This document shows, one piece after another, positions 1 to 8,076 of a DNA stretch of 64,000 nucleotides. Positions within the stretch are counted from its first letter, which is position 1, and each line of letters starts with the position of its first letter. The DNA comes from Deltaproteobacteria bacterium. GTDB taxonomy: Bacteria > Myxococcota_A > UBA796 > UBA2385. A program made the translations under genes and the position numbers. A model generated the notes under the pieces. That model was given only the letters and a program-made list of their open reading frames with translations. It searched no databases and was not told the DNA's origin. The stretch lies in assembly GCA_016792625.1 (NCBI GenBank), contig JAEUKK010000050.1, positions 1 to 64,000 of the forward strand. Reading direction: 5' to 3'.

Positions 1-20
1 CACCAGGGGAGGGGAGGAGG

Positions 21-1892
21 GTGGGCGGGGGCCTCCCGCCCCCCGCAACGCCCCCCGGAACGGGCGCGCCGGCCCACTTCGCGCCCGTCCGCCCCGCGCC
101 TATGCGAGCCTGGGCAATGCCCGAGCCCCTCCGCCCGCCGCGCCGCCCGCTGCTCCTCCATCCGCTGCTGCAGCATGAGCGGCTCCCCCTGATCGCCGCG
201 CTGCTCGCTGTTATCCTCAGCTTGCCCGCGCTCTGGGGTGGGCTGCAGGGCGATGACTGGTTCCACCTCGCCACGCTGCGGCGGGTCGGGCTGCAGGCCG
301 AGGCCGAGCCGCTGCTCGACCTGTTCACCTTCTTCGACGGGGGCGCGGGCTCGGTCGCCCTGCGCGAGGCGGGCCTCATCGGCTGGTGGGCCGCGCCTGA
401 CCTGCGGGTGGTCTTCCTCCGCCCGGTCAGCGCCGCCACCCACCTGCTCGACGAGGCGCTCTGGCCGGGCTCTCCCGCCTTGGCCCACGCCCACTCCTTG
501 GTCTGGGGCGGCGCGCTGGTCGGCATCGCCGCTCTGCTCCTTCGCCGGGTCTCGGGCGCGGGCGCGGCGGCCGGCGTCGGCGCCCTGCTCTTCGCCGTCG
601 AAGACGCGCACGCCGTCGGCTTCGGCTGGCTCGCCAACCGCCACGCCCTGGTGGCGCTGACCCTCGGCTTGGGCGCGCTGCTGCTGCACCTCGACGGCCG
701 CGCCGCCGGTCGGTGGGGCGCGCGGGCCGCGGCGGTCGGGCTGTTCGGCCTCGCGCTGCTGGCGGGTGAGTCGGCGGTGGCGGCCGGCGCCTACCTCGTG
801 GCGTGGGAGCTCTGCCTCGGCCCCGGCGGCTGGCGGGCCCGGGCGGCGGCGCTGCTGCCCTGGGCGGCGGCGCTGGTGTGTTGGCGGCTGGGCTACCAGC
901 ACTTCGGCTTTGGCGCCGAGGGCTCCGCGCTCTACATCGACCCGGGGCGCGAGCCGCTCCGCTTCGTCGGGGCGGTGGGCCAGCGCCTGCCCCTGCTGGT
1001 CGCCGGGCAGCTCGGGCAGCTGCCCATCGACGCCTGGGCCCTGGCCTCCGGCGGCGCCCGCGCGCTCATGGTGGCGGTGGCGACGCTGATCTCGCTGGCT
1101 GGGGCCGCCCTGCTGCTGCCCACCCTGCGCCGCTCCGCCCCGGCCCGGGCCTTGGCCTTGGGCGCGGTGCTCTCGGCGATCCCCCTCTGCGCGGCCTTCC
1201 CGATGGAGCGCCTGCTGCTCGCGCCCAGCCTCGGGGCCGCCGGCCTGTTGGGCATCGCCCTCGCCGAGGGCGCGCCGGGCTGGGGGCTGCGGCTGCTCGG
1301 GCTGCTGCACGGGCCGCTGGCCGCGGCCCTGCTCCTGCTCAAGATCGGCGCCTTGCCGCTGCAGGGCGCTGTCTTCGGCGAGGCAGAGCTCGCGGGCCCC
1401 TCCGACCCGGCGCTCGCGGGCCAGCGCCTCGTCTTCGTCAACGGCAACGACTTCGCGCCGGTCTACCTCGCGGTGATCCGCTGGATTCGCGCGGACGCCC
1501 CCGCGCCGGCCGGCCTCGCCGTGCTCTGGCCGCGCACGACCGGGGTGACCGTGACCCGGGTCGACGCGCGCACGCTCCGCCTCGTGGGCGAGGGCCCGAT
1601 GCTCGACCTGCCGCTGGAGGGCCTGCTCCGCGACCCCCAGAGCCGACCCTTCCACGCCGGGCAGCAGATCGCCGGCGCCGGCTTTGACGTGCGGGTCGAG
1701 CAGGTCGAGGGTGGCCTGCCGCTGGTCATTGCGGCGCGCTTCGCCCAAGACCTCGACGACCCGGGCCTGCGCTTCGTGGCCTTCACCGCCGACGGGCTGG
1801 TGCCCTTCCCGGCCTTGGCCGTGGGGGAGTCGGCGCCCTTGCCCGCGACCCTTCCGCTGCAAGGGCTCCCGGTCGAGGCGCTCTGGCGCTGA
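21..1892 (+). CDS. Polytopic membrane protein, possible GT-C-type glycosyltransferase
   Basis: The protein has roughly ten hydrophobic segments between about residues 50 and 450, then a soluble C-terminal domain of about 170 residues. The first extracytoplasmic loop, straight after TM1, carries GDDWFHL. An acidic pair in that loop is typical of GT-C glycosyltransferases that use lipid-linked sugars, but no complete family signature was recognised. GTG at 21 follows a purine-rich GGGGAGGGGAGGAGG stretch with almost no spacer. The first 27 residues from it are Pro/Gly-rich and look non-coding, so ATG 102 or ATG 117 may be the true start (about 596 or 591 aa). The product should sit in the inner membrane. 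The next gene is convergent, so this is the end of a rightward unit whose beginning lies outside the window. Confidence 0.7.
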   Translation: MGGGLPPPATPPGTGAPAHFAPVRPAPMRAWAMPEPLRPPRRPLLLHPLLQHERLPLIAALLAVILSLPALWGGLQGDDWFHLATLRRVGLQAEAEPLLDLFTFFDGGAGSVALREAGLIGWWAAPDLRVVFLRPVSAATHLLDEALWPGSPALAHAHSLVWGGALVGIAALLLRRVSGAGAAAGVGALLFAVEDAHAVGFGWLANRHALVALTLGLGALLLHLDGRAAGRWGARAAAVGLFGLALLAGESAVAAGAYLVAWELCLGPGGWRARAAALLPWAAALVCWRLGYQHFGFGAEGSALYIDPGREPLRFVGAVGQRLPLLVAGQLGQLPIDAWALASGGARALMVAVATLISLAGAALLLPTLRRSAPARALALGAVLSAIPLCAAFPMERLLLAPSLGAAGLLGIALAEGAPGWGLRLLGLLHGPLAAALLLLKIGALPLQGAVFGEAELAGPSDPALAGQRLVFVNGNDFAPVYLAVIRWIRADAPAPAGLAVLWPRTTGVTVTRVDARTLRLVGEGPMLDLPLEGLLRDPQSRPFHAGQQIAGAGFDVRVEQVEGGLPLVIAARFAQDLDDPGLRFVAFTADGLVPFPALAVGESAPLPATLPLQGLPVEALWR

Positions 1893-1920
1893 GCCGGCCG
1901 CCGCGCCAGCGCCCGTCTCG

Positions 1921-2457
1921 CTACTTCGTGGTGCACTGCGGGCGGAGCTTCTCGACCGTCGCGGGCCCGATGCCCGTGATGCGCCCCAGATCGTCGCAGC
2001 TGCCGAAGGGGCCGTTGGCGGCCCGGTCGGCGACGATGGCCGCGGCTTTGGTCGCGCCGATGCCGGGCAGGGCGTCGAGCTCCTCCGCTGAGGCGGTGTT
2101 GATGTTCACCGCCGGCCCGACCGGGCCCGCCGCGGGCGCCGCGCCGCCACCGTCGGCCTTCGCGCCGCCCTCGGCTTTGGCCCCGCCCTCGGCTTTGGCG
2201 CCCCCTGCGCCGATCTCGACGAGGGGCCGCAGCTTCTCGATGGTCGCCGGGCCGATGCCCGACACATCGCCGAGCTGGTCGACGCTGGTGAAGGGGCCGT
2301 GCTGGGCCCGGTAGGCGAGGATGGCCGCGGCCTTCGTGTCGCCAATCCCGGGGAGGGTCTTGAGCTCTTCGGCGTCCGCGGCGTTGATGTTGACGCCGGC
2401 CCAGGCCTGACCGATCAGGACCCAGACCGCGAGCAGCAGGGCGAAGAGGGGGTGCAT
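1921..2457 (-). CDS. Secreted ComEA-like protein with two helix-hairpin-helix domains
   Basis: This 178-residue protein begins with a signal peptide (MHPLFALLLAVWVLIGQAWA). Two ComEA-type HhH modules follow, at about residues 20-82 and 113-178. Each starts with VNIN and contains LPGIG..KAAAI and GIGPAT.EKLRP, the non-sequence-specific DNA-binding hairpins. A Lys/Ala/Glu/Gly linker made of short direct repeats joins them. ComEA proteins bind incoming DNA in the periplasm during transformation; a doubled version is unusual. ATG 2457 was chosen because it opens the signal peptide and has GGAG 9 nt upstream; longer in-frame starts add only Arg/Ala-rich sequence. It is the last gene of a leftward unit with the DUF3006 gene and the metallo-beta-lactamase gene. 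Confidence 0.85.
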   Translation of the reverse strand: MHPLFALLLAVWVLIGQAWAGVNINAADAEELKTLPGIGDTKAAAILAYRAQHGPFTSVDQLGDVSGIGPATIEKLRPLVEIGAGGAKAEGGAKAEGGAKADGGGAAPAAGPVGPAVNINTASAEELDALPGIGATKAAAIVADRAANGPFGSCDDLGRITGIGPATVEKLRPQCTTK

Positions 2458-2470
2458 GGGGGGCTCCGGG

Positions 2471-2686
2471 CTAGAGGTCAATGACGTCAGGGAGGTCGCT
2501 CTGGGCCGCGAGGCGCGCCTGGCGCTCGGCCGCGGCGGCCGGGTCAGCGGCGGGCCGCAGCTCGAGGCGCAGGCGCGCGCCCTCGCGCACACCCGGGGGC
2601 AGGGCGGCCAGCGGCAGGTCCACGCTGAGCTCGCCGACGAGAACGACGGCCAGCTCCCCTTCGATGCGGTCGACGATCCAGTCCAT
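2471..2686 (-). CDS. DUF3006 domain protein
   Basis: This 71-residue protein begins MDWIVDRIEGELAVVLVG and continues with short beta strands and LPPGVREGARL, the pattern of the DUF3006 family. DUF3006 proteins are short, their biochemical role is unknown, and they are often encoded beside ComEC-like metallo-beta-lactamase proteins, as here. The start at 2686 has GGAG 7 nt upstream. It lies 17 bp after the MBL gene and 13 bp before the ComEA-like gene on the same strand, so the three are probably co-transcribed. No signal peptide is visible, so it should be cytoplasmic. Confidence 0.8.
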   Translation of the reverse strand: MDWIVDRIEGELAVVLVGELSVDLPLAALPPGVREGARLRLELRPAADPAAAAERQARLAAQSDLPDVIDL

Positions 2687-2703
2687 GGCAGCTCCAGCGC
2701 GCC

Positions 2704-4080
2704 TCAGGGCGAGGCGCTGAGGTGGGCCTTGAGCGCGGCGATGCTCGAGGGCCCGATGCCGGGCACCTCGGCGACGCCCTCGACGCTGGTGAAGGGCCCG
2801 TGATCGGCGCGCCAGGCGATGATCGCGGCGGCCTTCTTCGGGCCGATGCCCGGCACGCTCATCAGCTGCTCGAGGCCGGCGGCGTTGAGGGCGTTCAGCA
2901 GCGCGCCGACCTCGGCCGGGCTCGAGGCGATGCCCGCGCCGGCCGCCGCGCCGGTCGGGCGGAGCGGAAGAGCAGCGGGGCCGGTGTCTGGCGGGCCGGC
3001 GGTGGGGCGTGCAGACGCCGGAGCGGGGGGCGCGGCGGGCGCCGAAGGTCCTGCCGCAGCGGTCGGCCGCGGTGTTGCGGCGGCGGCGAAGGCCGCGGGC
3101 GGCGGCGGCCCGGGCGGTGGGGCTGCGTGGCCCGGGGCGCGGTGCTTCACGTCCAGCGCGGCGATCCCCTCGATGACCGGCGCGCTGAGCGGCAGGGCCG
3201 GCGTGGGCGCCAGCTGCGCGCCTGGCGGCAGCCCGCCCGGCGGCGGGCGCTCGACCCCGACCCGCACCGTCTTCCCGTCTGACTCGAGCAGCAGCCGACC
3301 GCTCTGGTCGGTGCGGTAGACGGTGGCGCCCGCCTTTTTCAGCCGATCAAGGGTCAGGTCGGTGGGGTGCCCGTAGCGGTTGCCCTCGCCGACGCTGATC
3401 ACGGCGATCTGCGGCTGCACGGCCTTCAAGAAGGCGTGGGTGGTCGCGTAGGCCGAGCCGTGGTGGGCCACCTTGAGCACCCCGCAGGGCTCGAGGCCGT
3501 GCTTGAGCAGCCGGTGCTCGGTCTCTTCTTCGGCGTCGCCGACGAACAAGAAGCAGTTCTTCCCGTGGGTGACCCGGGTGACGATGCTGTTCGAGTTCAG
3601 GTCGGAGCGCGTATTGCGCAGCAGCGGGTCTTCCGGCGCCAGAAACTCGACCTTGATGCCGTCGTCGAGGTTGAACACTTGGCCGCGGCGGCCGGGCTTG
3701 TACGCGATGCCCTTGGCCTCGACCAGCTTCATCACCTCGTCGTAGGTGCCGGTCTCGTGCGGCATGCCCTGGTCGAAGTAGAAGCGCACGGGCAGCGCCT
3801 CGAGGACCTCGTCCATGCCGCCGATGTGGTCGGCGTGGTTGTGCGTGGCGATGACCAGGTCGAGGCCGGTCATGCCCCGCGCCTGCAGCATGGGCACGAT
3901 GTCGCGCCTGCCGGTGCCGGCGTCGATGAGCACCGACTTTCCGGCGGGCGTACGCAGCAGGATGCTGTCGCCCTGGCCGACGTCGAGCAGCTCGACGGTC
4001 AGGGTGCCGGCCTGGGCGACCGCACCGAAGGAGCTGAGCAGGCTGAGCAGGGCGAGGAGGAGGGGGGCCAGCACGCGCAC
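2704..4080 (-). CDS. Secreted ComEC-type metallo-beta-lactamase fold protein with C-terminal HhH
   Basis: The 458-residue product starts with a signal peptide (MRVLAPLLLALLSLLSSFGAVAQA). The MBL domain has the metal motif THNHADH (H80, H82, D84, H85), a later FVGDAEEE and VAHHGS, in the order found in the C-terminal domain of ComEC. A long Pro/Ala-rich linker (about 275-385) leads to a helix-hairpin-helix pair with VPGIGPKKAAAI and VPGIGPSSI. The fold and the DNA-binding tail suggest a secreted nuclease acting on DNA, but the ComEC membrane channel is absent from this polypeptide. The start is GTG. It lies 9 bp downstream of the propeller lipoprotein gene and upstream of DUF3006, all leftward. 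Substrate specificity cannot be read from sequence. Confidence 0.85.
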   Translation of the reverse strand: MRVLAPLLLALLSLLSSFGAVAQAGTLTVELLDVGQGDSILLRTPAGKSVLIDAGTGRRDIVPMLQARGMTGLDLVIATHNHADHIGGMDEVLEALPVRFYFDQGMPHETGTYDEVMKLVEAKGIAYKPGRRGQVFNLDDGIKVEFLAPEDPLLRNTRSDLNSNSIVTRVTHGKNCFLFVGDAEEETEHRLLKHGLEPCGVLKVAHHGSAYATTHAFLKAVQPQIAVISVGEGNRYGHPTDLTLDRLKKAGATVYRTDQSGRLLLESDGKTVRVGVERPPPGGLPPGAQLAPTPALPLSAPVIEGIAALDVKHRAPGHAAPPPGPPPPAAFAAAATPRPTAAAGPSAPAAPPAPASARPTAGPPDTGPAALPLRPTGAAAGAGIASSPAEVGALLNALNAAGLEQLMSVPGIGPKKAAAIIAWRADHGPFTSVEGVAEVPGIGPSSIAALKAHLSASP

Positions 4081-4089
4081 CTCTCGGCC

Positions 4090-5304
4090 TCAGTTCAGCG
4101 TCGAGAACCAGAGCGCGCGGTCTGTGTAGTTGTAGCTGGCCGCCCAGAGCTGGCCGCCGGCGCTGATGACCTCGTTGTGGAAGCCCAGCGCGCCCTGCTC
4201 GCCGGTCACGCGGTCGGACTGCCAGAGCTCGGCGCTCTTGTAGGCGCGGCGCAGGTCGTTGTTGCGGCCGTCGTGGTAGAGGATCTGCGGTGCGCCGCTG
4301 TTCACGACGAGGGCGGTGTCGGCGCCCACGGTCTGGCCGTTGTCGACCACCTCGGCCACAAAGCCGCCGGGCGCGCCGCTGGCGTACTTCAGGTCTTCGT
4401 TGCCGACGTCGTGGTACGAGATGTGAATGACGCCGTCGACGATCTGCAGGTCGCTCCACGCGCCCACATCACCCTCGGCGTCGACGGTCTCGACCGTGTA
4501 CGCGCCCGAAGCGCCGGTCGCGAGCTTGAGATCACCGTTGGCCACGTCGTAGTAGCTGATGTACTCGACGCCGTTGAGGATGCGGATGCGCGGGAACTGG
4601 CCCACGTCGGCCACCGCGCCCTCGACGCCCTCAGGGGCTACGCCCTCGTCGGCGACCACGGCGCTAAAGGCGCTGCCGTTCCACCGCGCGATGCGCAGGT
4701 GTTTGCCCACGGCGTCGTAGTGGGCGATCACGGGGTTGCCGCTGCTGTCGAGCGCGATCGAGCTGAACAGGCCGCAGTCGGGGGTCGGCCCGGCGCAGGG
4801 GTCGGCGACGCCGTTCGTCCACGCCCCGGCGGTGTCGCGGCGCGCGTAGCGCAAGGTCTTGTTCTGGTTGTCGCGGTAGCTGATCCAGACCTCGTCGTTC
4901 GCCGCGACGGCCAAGCTCGTGTACTTGCCGCGGTCGCCCGGGTCGAGGCCGTCAGCGTCGGGGTAGCCGTCGGGCTGCTCGTGCGTCCAGGCGACGGTGC
5001 CGTCGGCGTTGACGGTGCCCAGCGCAAAGCCGGTGCCCTTGGCCGTGGCGTCGTAGTAGGACAGCGCGGGCGAGCCGTCGCTCATCACCCCGGCGCTGAG
5101 CCAGAGGCCCCAGTCGTTCGTAAACGGCGGCACCGGGTCGGGCTGCACGTCTTCTTCTTCGTCGCCCGGCTCTTTGTCGACGATGTTGTTCTCGGTCTGG
5201 CAGGCCGCGCAGCCCTGCAGGGCCGGCGAGAGCAGCGCGGCGAGCGCGAGGGCCGAGGAGAGGCGGCCGCCGACGAAGAGGTGCCTGGGGGCGAGGGGAG
5301 CCAT
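4090..5304 (-). CDS. Lipoprotein with about seven beta-propeller-like repeats
   Basis: This 404-residue protein has a lipoprotein signal peptide ending LSPALQGC (Cys32), followed by an acidic linker (GDEEEDVQPD). The rest consists of repeats of about 45-55 residues. Each ends in a Tyr/His-Asp motif followed by LKxA-like sequence: LSYYDAT, ISYRDNQNKTLRYA, IAHYDAVGKHLRIA, ISYYDVANGDLKLA, ISYHDVGNEDLKYA, ILYHDGRNNDLRRA and SYNYTDRALWF. Seven blades fit a beta-propeller, anchored in the outer membrane or on the surface. ATG 5304 gives a clean signal peptide and has GGAG 8 nt upstream. It appears to head the leftward unit containing the MBL and ComEA-like genes. Function is unknown. Confidence 0.8.
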   Translation of the reverse strand: MAPLAPRHLFVGGRLSSALALAALLSPALQGCAACQTENNIVDKEPGDEEEDVQPDPVPPFTNDWGLWLSAGVMSDGSPALSYYDATAKGTGFALGTVNADGTVAWTHEQPDGYPDADGLDPGDRGKYTSLAVAANDEVWISYRDNQNKTLRYARRDTAGAWTNGVADPCAGPTPDCGLFSSIALDSSGNPVIAHYDAVGKHLRIARWNGSAFSAVVADEGVAPEGVEGAVADVGQFPRIRILNGVEYISYYDVANGDLKLATGASGAYTVETVDAEGDVGAWSDLQIVDGVIHISYHDVGNEDLKYASGAPGGFVAEVVDNGQTVGADTALVVNSGAPQILYHDGRNNDLRRAYKSAELWQSDRVTGEQGALGFHNEVISAGGQLWAASYNYTDRALWFSTLN

Positions 5305-5551
5305 GAGGATCTCCAAGATGGGCGGCGCAGGGCGGGAGGGCGCAGGCCCGGGGGGCGGGGCGCGCGGGTGGCCGCAGTATGCCACAGGTCGCGGCCGGGC
5401 GCGCACGCCGCGCAGCGGCAGGCGCAGCTCAGGGCGAGGTGCCGGTCAGGGGCGGGCGCGATAGCCCGCCGGCGGCGCCGCTGGGCCGTGCCGCGGGGCC
5501 CACACGAAGGCCAGCGCTCCCGACCCGCGGCCCAGGCGCCCGAGACCATCC

Positions 5552-5628
5552 GCTCCCGTAGCTCAGCAGGATAGAGCAGCAGTTTCCTAAACTGCAGGCC
5601 ACAGGTTCGAATCCTGTCGGGGGCGCCA
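5552..5628 (+). tRNA. tRNA-Arg (CCU)
   Basis: A full cloverleaf can be folded. The acceptor stem is GCTCCCG with CGGGGGC, the D stem GCTC/GAGC, the anticodon stem GCAGT/ACTGC enclosing TTCCTAA (anticodon CCT at 5586-5588), and the T arm ACAGG-TTCGAAT-CCTGT. CCA is encoded at 5626-5628. Confidence 0.95.
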
Positions 5629-5680
5629 TCTTGGTCCAGGCTGCCTGATCGAGCGCCAGCGCTTTGGCTCCGGCTCCTCT

Positions 5681-5799
5681 GGGCGCCCCGCCGGCCTGCG
5701 GCCGTCGGCCCCGCTCCTCCGCGCGCGGGCTTCGCCCTTGGTCGCTGCCCGACCGGCCTGCGGCCGCGCTCCGGCCCGGGTGGCGCGCGCGAGGCGGCG
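5681..5799 (+). repeat. Dispersed 119-bp GC-rich repeat, copy 1
   Basis: The segment from GGGCGCCCCGCCGGCCTGCG to GCGCGCGAGGCGGCG is nearly identical to 15606-15724 and, inverted, to 13396-13513. It contains two copies of CGGCCTGCGGCCG, which is self-complementary at its ends and could form hairpins. It is intergenic at all three sites, like a REP/MITE-type element. No ORF in it is conserved in a credible way. Confidence 0.8.
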
Positions 5800-5850
5800 G
5801 TCGGCGGGGCGGCGCGGCCGAGCGGCGGCGGGGGCCCGGCGCTGCGCCGC

Positions 5851-6125
5851 TGCGACTCCAGTCCCAGCGCCGAGGGTCTCGGAGCCTGCCTCTGCGACCC
5901 AAGTCCCAGCGCCGAGGGTCTCGGAGCCTGCCTCTGCGACCCAAGTCCCAGCGCCGAGGGTCTCGGACCCTCTTGTTGCGACTCAAGTGCGAGAGCGGAG
6001 GGTCTCGGGGCCTGCTTCTGCGACCCAAGTCGCACCGCCGAGGGTCTCGGACCCTGCTTCTGCGACCCAAGTCGCAGCGCGGAGGGTCTCGGAGCTTGTT
6101 TCTGCGACCCGAGTCGCGGCGGGCC
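5851..6125 (+). repeat. 42-bp tandem repeat array with internal hairpins
   Basis: Units begin TGCGAC at 5851, 5893, 5935, 5977, 6019, 6061 and 6103 (last one partial), an exact 42-bp period. Most units contain the inverted repeat CCGAGGGTCTCGG. Units 5 and 6 also contain GCGACCCAAGTCGC, so each can form one or two small hairpins. The array lies between tRNA-Arg (rightward) and the leftward gene ending at 6129, a convergent intergenic region. There are no unique spacers, so it is not CRISPR. The period is a multiple of three, but no start or ribosome binding site supports translation. Confidence 0.85.
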
Positions 6126-6128
6126 GCC

Positions 6129-6431
6129 TCAGCGCGCCCGGCGCGCGAAGGGGCCCAGGGCGGTCTGGTCGGCGCGGCGCACGCCGAGGGTGTAGGCGCC
6201 GCTGGCCCCGCGGTAGATTTGAACGTCAAAGACCTCCTGGCCGCCCTTGTCGCGTTTTGTGACGAAGCCCTGCGCCGCCAGGGCGACGAGGTCGAGCTCG
6301 AAGACCCCGACCGGCTCGACCACGCCCGTGCTGCGCTTGAGGGCGAGCTCGACGGTGATCGTGGGCGTGGTCAAATTCGTGGCCGCGTAGCGGCCCTCCG
6401 CCTCGTTCAAGGTCCAGCGACGGGTCGACAT
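6129..6431 (-). CDS. Small conserved-looking protein of unknown function
   Basis: The 100-residue product begins MSTRRWTLNEAEGRYAATNL. It has alternating beta-strand character (TITVELALKRSTG, PVGVFELDLVALAAQGF, EVFDVQIYRG, YTLGVRRADQ) and no signal peptide or membrane segment. ATG 6431 was chosen because GGAG lies 7 nt upstream and the residues before it in the longer frame are Arg/Pro/Ala-rich noise. No family was recognised. Its 3' end touches the 42-bp repeat array. Confidence 0.6.
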   Translation of the reverse strand: MSTRRWTLNEAEGRYAATNLTTPTITVELALKRSTGVVEPVGVFELDLVALAAQGFVTKRDKGGQEVFDVQIYRGASGAYTLGVRRADQTALGPFARRAR

Positions 6432-6657
6432 GGCGGGCTCCAGCGTGTGGGATGTGGCACGGCGCCTATCTGCGGGGGGGCCTGCGGGGCCCCCCGCGGT
6501 GACGGCGTCGTCGAGCGGCGGGTGATGGACCCGGCGCGCGCCGCAGCGCGCCTCGGGTGCCTCGCGCGTGGCGGTCCAGGCCGGCGCAGGCGGCGGCGCA
6601 GTCGGGCGGAGCCTCCGGCCGACCCGGCTGCCCCGCGAAGGGCTGAGCCGCGGGCCC

Positions 6658-7275
6658 TCAGCCCGCTTGTGGGGGCGGCGCTGGGCCCCTGGCGCCTCGG
6701 ATGAGCCTGCGCGCCTTCCGCAGGCTCTTGCGGCTCGGCATGGGTGGGCTGGATTCGCCATAGTTCAGCGCGACGATGTACTGCCCCTGGCCTGTGGCGG
6801 TCACCGAGACCCACACGGTATGGCCCTCGGGCATGGGGTGGGCCCCGAACTGAAAACGTTGCCCCGGGGCGAGCAGGGGGACTTGTGCTGCATAGGCTGC
6901 CATGACCTCATCCAACGTAGCCCGGCCTTGGCCCGAGGATGGCAGCTCTACGCCACCAAACTCCTCTTGAAGCTGCGTGATCGCCATGCGGACGGCGGTG
7001 TCCATGGCCTGTGCGTCGTCGCCCATGTACGGGATGAGCATGATCCGGACGAGCTTGTCGTCGCGAAAGTAGAAGGAGATCGGTACGGTGTGGCCTTGGA
7101 ATGGACCACCCTGCGAGCCCAGATCACCGTTCTGGAACTGGTAGTAGGGCCCGTGCTCGGATCGAGCCTGCACTTGCTCTCGGGTCATCCCATAGTCCCA
7201 GCGCAGGTAGCCCGCGCCGAGGGCCGAGCTGGGGAGCACCAAGAGGAGCGTGAAGATCAGCGTCAGCCAGCGCAT
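6658..7275 (-). CDS. Secreted protein of unknown function
   Basis: This 205-residue protein has a clear signal peptide (MRWLTLIFTLLLVLPSSALGA). The mature part reads LRWDYGMTREQVQARSE..., then beta-rich sequence with ISFYFRDDKLVRIMLIP and a C-terminal WVSVTATGQGQYIVALNYG. The opening resembles the general pattern of small periplasmic proteins that start with a short helix (GMTxEQV), but no catalytic motif is visible. The gene is less GC-biased at third codon positions than its neighbours. It is transcribed leftward, 226 bp upstream of the 100-residue gene. Confidence 0.7.
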   Translation of the reverse strand: MRWLTLIFTLLLVLPSSALGAGYLRWDYGMTREQVQARSEHGPYYQFQNGDLGSQGGPFQGHTVPISFYFRDDKLVRIMLIPYMGDDAQAMDTAVRMAITQLQEEFGGVELPSSGQGRATLDEVMAAYAAQVPLLAPGQRFQFGAHPMPEGHTVWVSVTATGQGQYIVALNYGESSPPMPSRKSLRKARRLIRGARGPAPPPQAG

Positions 7276-7667
7276 GGAGAGGCCCGGTGTGGGAAGGGGC
7301 GTGCGGTGCCGCGGGGCAGGGTACGGTGGGCGTGCCAGACCGCCGGTCCTGCACGCGGTTCCGGCCTATCCGCCCGGGGTCGGTGCGGCTGGGTCAAAGC
7401 AGCGCTCGTCGCGCCTGACCCTCGGGGCCTGGGGCCGAGGGGGCGCCTTGCGTGGGCGCTCCGGTGGTGAGGTGCGCCCGCGGCGCAGCAAGTCGCCCTG
7501 GGCCGTTTACCAGCCTGCCGGCTCGGCACACTCCCTGCTCCCCGGCGCGGCGGCGTTGAACGTCGTCCCCATGGCTCCACGACGGACGGCGGCCTGTACC
7601 TCCGCTGAGGCCACCGGTCGCGCGACCAGCGCACCGGAGCGTGGGCTAGACCGTCGCGGCCGCGGGG
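7276..7667. other. Intergenic region without a convincing gene
   Basis: Several short open frames exist on both strands here, but none has a ribosome binding site, a signal peptide or believable amino-acid composition. The region lies between the divergent start of the secreted protein (7275) and a weak small ORF at 7668, so it should hold promoters for both directions. No clear -35/-10 pair could be assigned. Confidence 0.5.
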
Positions 7668-7958
7668 ATGGGGGTGAGGATGTCTGCGCTGCGCCGCCCG
7701 ATGTGCACGGCCGCGGCTGCGCTGGGCGCCGCGGCGCTGGCGCTCCAGCCGGGCGGGGTGGCTGCGGGCGATCTTGGCCCGGCGCCTTCCGCACACGACC
7801 TCGCAGCTGCGCGCGAGGCCCCGCGCCTCACGACCCTGCTCCGCGACGCCGGGTGGGAGCCCGCCCCTCCGCTCGCGGACATCATCGTGCCCGGGGCCGT
7901 CGTGGAGCGGACCTCGGGGGGCCTGCGGCTGCGCGCGACGGGCTGCCTCGCCGGGTGA
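7668..7958 (+). CDS. Possible small exported protein
   Basis: This 96-residue frame starts with a plausible signal peptide (SALRRPMCTAAAALGAAALALQPGGVAAGD). It continues with LTTLLRDAGWEPAPPLADIIVPGAVVERTSGGLRL and ends ATGCLAG. ATG 7680 (four residues in) is an alternative start. The mature part looks like the first strand-turn-strand piece of a larger domain, so this could be a truncated gene. No ribosome binding site at the usual spacing is evident. It lies 118 bp before the AAA+ ATPase gene on the same strand. Confidence 0.4.
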   Translation: MGVRMSALRRPMCTAAAALGAAALALQPGGVAAGDLGPAPSAHDLAAAREAPRLTTLLRDAGWEPAPPLADIIVPGAVVERTSGGLRLRATGCLAG

Positions 7959-8076
7959 AGCGAGGCGCGTCGACCAGCGCGCCGCGGCCCGGGCGGGTGG
8001 GCGTCGTCGTCGGCCGCCCGAAGCGCCGCCTGGTGTAGCGTGCGCCCACGCCGCGCCCTTGCCCCGGAGCCCGCCC

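Noticed and set aside
3367..5574. A 735-codon rightward frame over the MBL and propeller genes
   Set aside because: Antisense to two convincing signal-peptide proteins and without a start site.
5851..6125. Regular repeats that could suggest a CRISPR array
   Set aside because: The units are directly adjacent with no unique spacers, and no cas gene is nearby.
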